Part shown: piece by piece, positions 1 to 5,010 of the stretch
Layout: each line of letters opens with the position of its first letter
Numbering within the stretch: position 1 is the stretch's first letter
Origin: Sphingobacteriaceae bacterium
GTDB taxonomy: Bacteria; Bacteroidota; Bacteroidia; Sphingobacteriales; Sphingobacteriaceae
DNA: 8,833 nt
Direction: 5' to 3'
Assembly: GCA_025450155.1 (NCBI GenBank)
Contig: JANWIB010000126.1
Location: forward strand, 1-8,833
Notes under the pieces: generated by a model
Seen by the model: the letters and a program-made list of their open reading frames with translations, nothing else
What the model was told of the DNA's origin: nothing
Databases searched by the model: none
Program-made: the position numbers and the translations under genes

Positions 1-332
1 AAGCCATCAACAAGGCAGCCAGCGAACGGATGTATCGAAATTTGATCCGCATTTATTTTGACAACCGGGCTTTGGCACAGATTCCGCCGTATGTGCAGGC
101 GGCTTCGAAGCAGGGCGCCGTGGACCGGGCACGCTCAGAAGTGGTGCTGGTGAATGCCCCGCATGGCGATTATGTATTTTGTATAACAACAAAAAATCAG
201 AAAGATACCAGCTGGACTTGGCAGAACGAGGGCTTTCGGCTGATCGATAACCTTTCTAACCTGTTATGGAACTACTTTGAACCCAACTCGGTATGGAAAC
301 CGGCAGAAGGTATGGAGCAGTACCAGGAGTAG
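1..332 (+). CDS. Serine hydrolase, class A beta-lactamase-like (3' fragment)
   Basis: The reading frame is open from the left edge (first full codon at position 3) to TAG at 330-332, giving about 109 C-terminal residues, so the N-terminal part with the catalytic SxxK and SDN-type motifs lies outside the window. The segment SKQGAVDRARSEVVLV followed by GDYVFCITTKNQKD fits the end of the beta-lactamase2/transpeptidase-like fold: KQG takes the place of the usual K-T/S-G box on the beta-3 strand, followed by the paired beta-strands and a closing helix (LIDNLSNLLWNYF). Proteins of this type are usually exported and act on the cell wall or on beta-lactams; which applies here cannot be told from the fragment. 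This is the only plus-strand gene, it converges on the membrane-protein gene, and it is clearly richer in GC (about 50%) than the genes to its right. The fold is a confident call; the substrate is unknown. Confidence 0.7.
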   Translation, partial: AINKAASERMYRNLIRIYFDNRALAQIPPYVQAASKQGAVDRARSEVVLVNAPHGDYVFCITTKNQKDTSWTWQNEGFRLIDNLSNLLWNYFEPNSVWKPAEGMEQYQE

Positions 333-447
333 GCGGCCGGGAATCATTTCTATAGGCTCCGCCGTGGTTACGCTTGTTCAGCACTTAAAATGTTATTACT
401 TAAGTATCGAGGAAGAATTGATCCGTATTTCCATCACTTTTAAGCGC
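333..447. other. Convergent intergenic spacer with weak terminator-like hairpins
   Basis: This spacer lies between two convergent genes, where a bidirectional terminator would be expected. Two inverted repeats are visible: GGCGG (332-336, overlapping the stop codon) with CCGCC (359-363), and ACTTAA (383-388) with TTAAGT (400-405). Both stems are short (5 and 6 bp), the loops are 22 and 11 nt, and neither is followed by a clear T-run. They are only weak terminator candidates. I see no gene here. Confidence 0.3.
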
Positions 448-1188
448 TTACTTAGTTTTCTTCACAATTTCGTCTAATGCGTCGTCATACAATTCGTCAA
501 TCCGCTCGCTGATTCCTTTCATTATCAGCGTTGTTCTATCCGCACCCTTACGCATCGTATAATAAATACCGATAGCGAATATACTGTTTTTTAGAATATT
601 AACACAATTATGAAAACTCCAGTATTTTCTGGCAGTTTCCGGATCGAGGTGTGTAAACAGAAATTCGCTGATGCTGAATAAAAATAAATTAGAGAGAAAA
701 TAAACTACGACCGCCAGGTTGATCCATCCGATGAGCCGCTCAAAAAAAGGAACCGGATCTGCGGGTGCCCGGAGAAGATGGAATGAGCTCATGCCTGCAT
801 AACCTATTAGGATCAGGCCTTCCACGAAGATCAGCCAGCCTTGAAATTGAGTAAAGGGTTCAATAAACAGGATATTGATTGGGGAAAAAAGCCCAAATAG
901 CAGCAAACCACCATATACCCATTTTTTATTGGGGATAACCCGGTAATAGATGTAGCTGAATAGTAAAAACTCAATGATAATATAACTGCTATCAACCATC
1001 AGGAATGATTTGCCCATTTCCCTCAATAGGTAACTCCCTACATCAGAAAGACCAGAAGCCAAAAGCAGGATACCCAGCGCTCTGAGTATCAGATCTTCTT
1101 TTAAATGTACTTTCCCCGAAAATAACACCAGCAGCAGTGGAAATACCACCGAAAAAGAAGAGACATGTTCAAGAAAAGTGTAGATCAT
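448..1188 (-). CDS. Seven-helix integral membrane protein, unknown function
   Basis: This 246-residue protein is not recognised by family name. Hydrophobic segments lie near residues 7-24, 33-53, 64-83, 90-109, 116-136, 152-172 and 191-211, giving seven predicted helices. Positive charges sit mainly in the loops that would be cytoplasmic if the N-terminus is outside (KK at 88-89, R140 and R151, then R213, K214 and R218), which fits an N-out/C-in topology. A short charged cytoplasmic tail (about 212-246, ending in VKKTK) follows the last helix, with no enzymatic or kinase domain attached. Bacteroidota encode many uncharacterised seven-helix proteins of this size, some beside histidine kinases, but no kinase or regulator gene is in view. 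The ATG at 1186-1188 is the only sensible start. The gene lies 68 bp downstream of the lipoprotein gene on the same strand and could be co-transcribed with it. Coding status is well supported by length and regular topology; a sensory or signalling role would be a guess. Confidence 0.75.
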   Translation of the reverse strand: MIYTFLEHVSSFSVVFPLLLVLFSGKVHLKEDLILRALGILLLASGLSDVGSYLLREMGKSFLMVDSSYIIIEFLLFSYIYYRVIPNKKWVYGGLLLFGLFSPINILFIEPFTQFQGWLIFVEGLILIGYAGMSSFHLLRAPADPVPFFERLIGWINLAVVVYFLSNLFLFSISEFLFTHLDPETARKYWSFHNCVNILKNSIFAIGIYYTMRKGADRTTLIMKGISERIDELYDDALDEIVKKTK

Positions 1189-1256
1189 AAATTAAGGAAT
1201 TTTGAGATCAGTCCCTGTAAAAAAATAGGTATTAATTATTCACTAATAATAAGCTG

Positions 1257-1913
1257 TTATTGTTTACATGCTGGGCAATAGGAATGATCCTCCACATACT
1301 CCACATAACTCGGGTTGATCTCCCCATCGCCTTTCCTGGTCAACAACAATTGCTGTGCACCCCCATCATTCACCGCCAGGGTAGCCCAAACACCTGTACA
1401 AGGCTGGCCGAACAAACGATCAAAGGTATTTCCGCCAAAAAAATGCCAATCAACAGGCCCCTGGTTATTGGCTATCCAGTTTTGTGCCGTTTTCCAGTCT
1501 ATCATACCCTTTTCAGTAGGAACAAAATCCGTTTTTATCAGCTCCCCGTGCTCATTCACCCCGATGGGTAAAATGTGCATCTGCCCGTCCCCATCCATCG
1601 CATAATGCAAACCGATACCTACACAGGTTGGGTCACTCAGAATAGCCTCCAAATTCTTACGGTCAATGGAATAGAACGCATTTTTATCCGTGTGATGTGC
1701 CTTATTATAATTCTCTATCCACTGTTGTGCCAAAGCCCCTGAAATAGGAGCGCCCACCGTTGCTTTAAATGGATTATCTCCGGGCAGGGAAACCATACTT
1801 TTCTTTGTTTGGAGGTCGGGTGTCGCGGCTTGTTTAGTGCAAGAAAAGGTAATAAAGAATACCAAGGCGGCGGCTGAAAGAAACAGAATAGCCTTAAAGA
1901 GCGGTTTTTTCAT
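1257..1913 (-). CDS. Predicted lipoprotein with C-terminal CxxC, unknown function
   Basis: This 218-residue protein begins with a lipoprotein-type signal: MKKPLFK, a hydrophobic stretch at about 8-22, then TFSC with Cys25 as the likely lipidated residue. The lipobox is loose (Thr at -3, Phe at -2), which Bacteroidota signal sequences tolerate. The mature part has an Ala/Gln-rich helix near 58-72 (ISGALAQQWIENYNKAHH), then DPTCVGIGLHYAMDGDGQ and a short strand HILPIGVNEHGEL (about 94-125). The arrangement Cys-Val-Gly, Tyr, Asp-x-Gly, Ile/Val-Gly-Val recalls small hypothetical lipoproteins common in Bacteroidota, from memory only. Cysteines are at 25, 97, 172, 213 and 216, and the protein ends YCPACKQ, so a CxxC pair sits at the extreme C-terminus. 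If exported, this pair could form a disulfide or bind metal, but it is not in a thioredoxin-like context. The membrane-protein gene lies 68 bp downstream on the same strand. The start ATG at 1911-1913 places the signal sequence correctly. Function is not assigned. Confidence 0.75.
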   Translation of the reverse strand: MKKPLFKAILFLSAAALVFFITFSCTKQAATPDLQTKKSMVSLPGDNPFKATVGAPISGALAQQWIENYNKAHHTDKNAFYSIDRKNLEAILSDPTCVGIGLHYAMDGDGQMHILPIGVNEHGELIKTDFVPTEKGMIDWKTAQNWIANNQGPVDWHFFGGNTFDRLFGQPCTGVWATLAVNDGGAQQLLLTRKGDGEINPSYVEYVEDHSYCPACKQ

Positions 1914-2005
1914 GATGAAAATAAGCTAGGTTAATTAAGTTTATAATTGGTTAGTTAAAACAGAATAAACCTACACATTAATACATAACTTATCTTTCAC
2001 ATAAT

Positions 2006-2035
2006 TTTCACACTTATATATGTATATGTGTGAAA
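2006..2035 (-). terminator. Palindrome after glgC, possible terminator or operator
   Basis: TTTCACAC (2006-2013) pairs perfectly with GTGTGAAA (2028-2035). After one mismatch, four further pairs (2015-2018 with 2023-2026) leave a 4-nt loop. The hairpin begins about 18 nt beyond the glgC stop codon, a natural place for a terminator of the glgA-glgC operon, but no strong T-run follows on the minus strand. The left half-site recurs next to it (TTTCACA again at 1995-2001), and the lipoprotein start codon lies about 95 bp downstream. An operator for that gene is therefore an alternative reading. The palindrome itself is certain; its role is not. Confidence 0.45.
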
Positions 2036-2053
2036 TTTGTTTACACTTTTTGG

Positions 2054-3319
2054 TTAAATAACAGTACCATTTGGTATAATCGCAGCTTTTTTAATAACCA
2101 CGATCCCATCTCGTACCGTATGTGTTTCAAAATCGCCATCGGGTAAATGGTTACCCCCGTTTATCCTGACATCACTACCAATACGGCAATTTTTATCCAG
2201 AATAGCATTTTTAATATAACATCGTTCCCCAACGCCCATTATGGGAGTTCCGGTAGAAAGTGCCGTTTCAATCTGGTCGAGCGTTTCATAATAATCGCTT
2301 CCCATAATATAAGTAGAGGTAATGGTTGTCCCTTTACCTACACGGGTTCGGATACCAATAACTGATTTTTCTATTCTGCTTGCCTGAATAATGCAACCAT
2401 CAGAAACTAAGGTTTTTTCTAAGGTAGTTCCTGAAATTTTTGATGGGGGAAGCATCCTTGGCCTAGAATAGATACTCCTTTTGTCAAAAAGATTAAAGGC
2501 CGGGATATCATCCGTTAAGCCAATATTAGCTTCAAAGAAAGAAGAAATGGTTCCAATATCGGTCCAATATCCATCGTATTGATAACTCACTACTTTTCGT
2601 GTTTCTATGGCATTCGGAATAATCTCCTTGCCAAAATCGGTATGGGTATCGTTATTCAGAATATCGAAAAGAACGTTGCGGTTAAAAATATAAATACCCA
2701 TAGATGCCTGGTAGATTCTTCCTTTAGCTTTTAATTCATCGTTAACCTCGGACGACCATTCTGGCAATAACTCTGGTTGGGGTTTTTCGATAAAGGAAGT
2801 AATTAAATGATCGTCATCATTTTTCATAATACCAAAGCCGGAAGCATCGCGGGCAGAAACCGGAATGGTTGCTACGGAAATATCCGCTTTGTTATTTTCA
2901 TGATTGGCAACCATATCTTCAAAATCCATTTGATAGAGCTGATCGCCAGAGAGAATGAGGATATATTCAAATTCAAAAGGATCAATGTGAATCAAACTTC
3001 TTCGTACAGCATCGGCTGTTCCCTGAAACCAGGTAGTATGAAGGGGCGTTTGTTCTGCAGCAAGTATATCAACAAAGGCATTACTAAAAATGCTAAAATG
3101 ATAGGTGTTCTTTATATGTTTGTTTAACGAGGCCGAATTAAACTGTGTTAACACAAAAATCCGGTTAATTCCGGCATGAAGACAATTAGAGATCGGAATA
3201 TCTACTAAGCGATATTTACCGGCAATTGGTACGGCTGGCTTGGAACGGGTTTCTGTTAATGGATAAAGTCGGGAACCTTGCCCGCCTCCTAATATCACCG
3301 CTAGTACTTTTGAACTCAT
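2054..3319 (-). CDS. glgC: Glucose-1-phosphate adenylyltransferase (ADP-glucose pyrophosphorylase)
   Basis: GlgC makes ADP-glucose and pyrophosphate from ATP and glucose-1-phosphate, the committed and regulated step of bacterial glycogen synthesis in the cytoplasm. The 421-residue length is normal for the family. The N-terminal nucleotidyltransferase domain shows the GGGQGSRLYPLT loop (11-22), followed by SKPAVPIAGKYRLVDIPISN (26-45); Lys35 matches the lysine linked to activator binding in enterobacterial GlgC. LSGDQLY (123-129) carries the metal-binding Asp126, FIEKP (176-180) the glucose-1-phosphate-binding lysine, and YWTDIGT lies at 251-257. The C-terminal third (about 290-421) has the hexapeptide-like pattern of a left-handed beta-helix (IIQASRIEKSVIGIRTRVG, CRIGSDVRINGG). 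The ATG at 3317-3319 gives the expected N-terminus. The gene starts 9 bp after the glgA stop, so the two are almost certainly one transcript. No residue loss or frameshift is visible. Confidence 0.97.
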   Translation of the reverse strand: MSSKVLAVILGGGQGSRLYPLTETRSKPAVPIAGKYRLVDIPISNCLHAGINRIFVLTQFNSASLNKHIKNTYHFSIFSNAFVDILAAEQTPLHTTWFQGTADAVRRSLIHIDPFEFEYILILSGDQLYQMDFEDMVANHENNKADISVATIPVSARDASGFGIMKNDDDHLITSFIEKPQPELLPEWSSEVNDELKAKGRIYQASMGIYIFNRNVLFDILNNDTHTDFGKEIIPNAIETRKVVSYQYDGYWTDIGTISSFFEANIGLTDDIPAFNLFDKRSIYSRPRMLPPSKISGTTLEKTLVSDGCIIQASRIEKSVIGIRTRVGKGTTITSTYIMGSDYYETLDQIETALSTGTPIMGVGERCYIKNAILDKNCRIGSDVRINGGNHLPDGDFETHTVRDGIVVIKKAAIIPNGTVI

Positions 3320-3328
3320 TGTAAGAAT

Positions 3329-3356
3329 TTAGGTTTTTATAATTAGGTTTTTATAA
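3329..3356. repeat. Exact 14-bp tandem duplication at the glgA 3' end
   Basis: The 14-mer TTAGGTTTTTATAA (plus strand) occurs at 3329-3342 and again, with no gap and no mismatch, at 3343-3356. On the coding strand it encodes the last residues of GlgA (KNLIIKT), and the copy nearer glgC supplies the TAA stop codon. Because 14 is not a multiple of three, the two copies are read in different frames. With only one copy the glgA frame would run past this point and into the start of glgC. Confidence 0.95.
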
Positions 3357-4756
3357 AGATTTACATAGTGATTAGCAGATTTACTCCACGAAAAATCAAG
3401 CGCCATCATCCGTGTGCGTAATAGTTGTAACTGCGAGGGAGATTGATAACTTGTAACTGCCCGATGAATGGCTTCCATAATGCTTTTTATATTGGTATCA
3501 TTAAAACATATACCATAGCCATTCGCATCAATTTCATAATCTATCACTGTATCTTTTAAGCCTCCGGTATTTCTTACAATGGGAATGGTTCCATATCGCA
3601 ACGCATATAATTGATTTAGTCCACAGGGTTCTATCCGTGAGGGCATTAAAATGAAATCAGCGCTTGCATAAATACGATGTGAAAGCGTTTCGTTGTATCC
3701 TATAAAGCAATTAAACTGCTTTTTATGTTTTTTGGATAAAATGGTCAGTTCATCTTCTATATCAGCCAGGCCAGATCCAAGTATAAGAATGTTTACTTTC
3801 GAATGAAGTTCGGTTATGCAGTTTAAAATAACTTGTGGCAAAAGGTCCGCTCCTTTTTCTCCAACCAAACGACCTATAAAAGCGATTAAGGGTTTAGTTA
3901 CCGCAAAACCAAATTCTTTACTTATCCATCTTTTATTTTCCAGTTTTCCTTTCTTTGCTGTTTTTGTAGTATAATTACTCATTAACATCGAATCCGTTTC
4001 CGGATTCCATATATCGGTATCTATACCATTTATAATTCCAACTCCTTTTTGTTTTTCACCGGCAAAAAGGTATTCCAAACCGTTTGAATTATAAGAGAGT
4101 TCTTCCAAATAAGTTGGAGATACTGCAGTAAACCTCCAGCAACATTTTATTGCGGCAGCAAGCGGATTAATAGTTCCATTCCAATCTAAAAGACCAGTTT
4201 TTGAAAGATCAATATCAGGTAAATAACTCAGTTTATCCCATCCAAACCATCCCTGGTATTCGGCATTATGTACCGTAACTACCGTGGGTATATGCGCTAG
4301 TTTTTTATATCGTCTGGAATGATACATTAAAAAGGGTATCAATCCGGTATGATGATCGTGGCAATGAACGATATCCGGTTTTTTCTTTAATTGGCTGGCC
4401 CACTCTAAAAAAGCTAATTGAAAGGCGATAAATTGTTCTGTTTCATCTGGATAACTATATATCTCTTCCCTATCCAACAGCCCGGATATATAGATTAGAA
4501 ATAGCGGAAAGCCTAATTTATCCGTTGTTTCTTTAAGTACTTTAAAGTTGAAAAGTGTAGTACCAAGGGCCAGACTGCCTTCAAATATAGAATCGAAATG
4601 ATTTTCGGAAATAAACTTTTTCTTATAATAAGGCATCACTACACTGGCCTGTATGCCTAAGGAATTTTGATATTTAGGTAATGCTCCTACCACGTCTCCC
4701 AAGCCCCCTACTTTGGCCACAGGATAACATTCGGCACTTAAATGAACTACCTGCAT
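3329..4756 (-). CDS. glgA: Glycogen synthase (ADP-glucose-specific, GT5)
   Basis: GlgA transfers glucose from ADP-glucose to the non-reducing end of a growing alpha-1,4-glucan. I place the start at the ATG at 4754-4756 (475 residues), not at the in-frame TTG nine bases upstream. From that ATG the protein begins MQVVHLSAECYPVAKVGGLG, which aligns with E. coli GlgA (MQVLH...), and the KxGGL lysine falls at residue 15 as in E. coli. The two Rossmann domains of a GT-B fold are present. The N-terminal half has HCHDHHTG (131-138) and HNAEYQGWFG (163-172); the C-terminal half has INGIDTDIWNP (242-252), FIGRLVGEKG (293-302, with the conserved Arg and Lys) and MPSRIEPCGLNQLYALRYGT (371-390, the E-x7-E-like nucleotide-sugar site), then NTGGLKDTV. 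glgC follows after 9 bp. The C-terminus is altered by the 14-bp tandem duplication, which lies beyond all conserved motifs. No clear promoter was found in the spacer to polA. Confidence 0.96.
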   Translation of the reverse strand: MQVVHLSAECYPVAKVGGLGDVVGALPKYQNSLGIQASVVMPYYKKKFISENHFDSIFEGSLALGTTLFNFKVLKETTDKLGFPLFLIYISGLLDREEIYSYPDETEQFIAFQLAFLEWASQLKKKPDIVHCHDHHTGLIPFLMYHSRRYKKLAHIPTVVTVHNAEYQGWFGWDKLSYLPDIDLSKTGLLDWNGTINPLAAAIKCCWRFTAVSPTYLEELSYNSNGLEYLFAGEKQKGVGIINGIDTDIWNPETDSMLMSNYTTKTAKKGKLENKRWISKEFGFAVTKPLIAFIGRLVGEKGADLLPQVILNCITELHSKVNILILGSGLADIEDELTILSKKHKKQFNCFIGYNETLSHRIYASADFILMPSRIEPCGLNQLYALRYGTIPIVRNTGGLKDTVIDYEIDANGYGICFNDTNIKSIMEAIHRAVTSYQSPSQLQLLRTRMMALDFSWSKSANHYVNLYKNLIIKT

Positions 4757-4820
4757 AAAAATCAATTAAGTTTCAACTTTACCTGGTTTTTAATATAGAA
4801 GCCGTCTCAAAAACTCGCCT

Positions 4821-4896
4821 TGCATTCAGAGCATAGCGAGGCATCTCAATCAATTATGCAGAAAGTATTAAGATGTCTCACTCTGTTCGACATGAC
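4821..4896. repeat. Imperfect palindromic element, probable interspersed repeat
   Basis: Two 29-nt arms, 4821-4849 and 4868-4896, flank an 18-nt centre. Each arm matches the reverse complement of the other at about 19 of 29 positions by hand alignment, with the best agreement next to the centre (GCATCTCAA against TTAAGATGT). Nested inside are shorter perfect repeats: CTCGC/GCGAG (4814-4818 and 4836-4840) and AAGATGTC/GACATCTT (4870-4877 and 4894-4901). The wording of the arms (ATCTC, then GAG with C/A/G-rich text, then GACAT) resembles dispersed palindromes I recall between genes in Pedobacter-like genomes, and the flank GCCGTCTCAAAAACT also looks familiar from them. It fills the spacer between the polA stop and the glgA start, where a folded RNA could end polA transcription. 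The symmetry is directly visible; the repeat-family identity is from memory. Confidence 0.55.
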
Positions 4897-4932
4897 ATCT
4901 TTGAATTTGGGGGCAATCGTTGGTTAAGTTGG

Positions 4933-4955
4933 TTTCTATTGTTTAAAAATAGAAA
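4933..4955 (-). terminator. AT-rich hairpin downstream of polA, possible terminator
   Basis: TTTCTATT (4933-4940) and AATAGAAA (4948-4955) form a perfect 8-bp inverted repeat around a 7-nt loop, about 56 nt beyond the polA stop codon. The stem holds only one G-C pair. On the minus strand the T-run comes before the hairpin and not after it, so it is a poor match to an intrinsic terminator. Confidence 0.25.
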
Positions 4956-5010
4956 AAATTATTCTTATACCATTAGTTAGTATTTCTTTAAAGTTTAGCG
5001 AATTAACGTT

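Noticed and set aside
277..477. Plus-strand open frame of 66 codons across the end of the serine hydrolase gene
   Set aside because: It overlaps the real gene in another frame, runs into the convergent membrane-protein gene, and its translation has no family-like features.
1260..1605. Two overlapping plus-strand open frames opposite the lipoprotein gene
   Set aside because: They are antisense shadows of a gene with a clear signal sequence; composition and lack of motifs argue against coding.
2807..3127. Plus-strand open frame of 106 codons opposite glgC
   Set aside because: It is antisense to the conserved nucleotidyltransferase domain of glgC, which fully explains the sequence.
4757..4765. 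In-frame TTG start for glgA, nine bases upstream of the ATG
   Set aside because: The ATG at 4754-4756 gives MQVVH..., matching the family N-terminus, with the KxGGL lysine at residue 15; the TTG would add only three residues and has no ribosome-site support.
4766..5010. Possible tRNA or small RNA gene in the polA-glgA spacer
   Set aside because: The palindrome does not fold as a cloverleaf (no T-loop GTTCRANNC or acceptor pairing seen) and no promoter was found; a repeat element explains the symmetry better.
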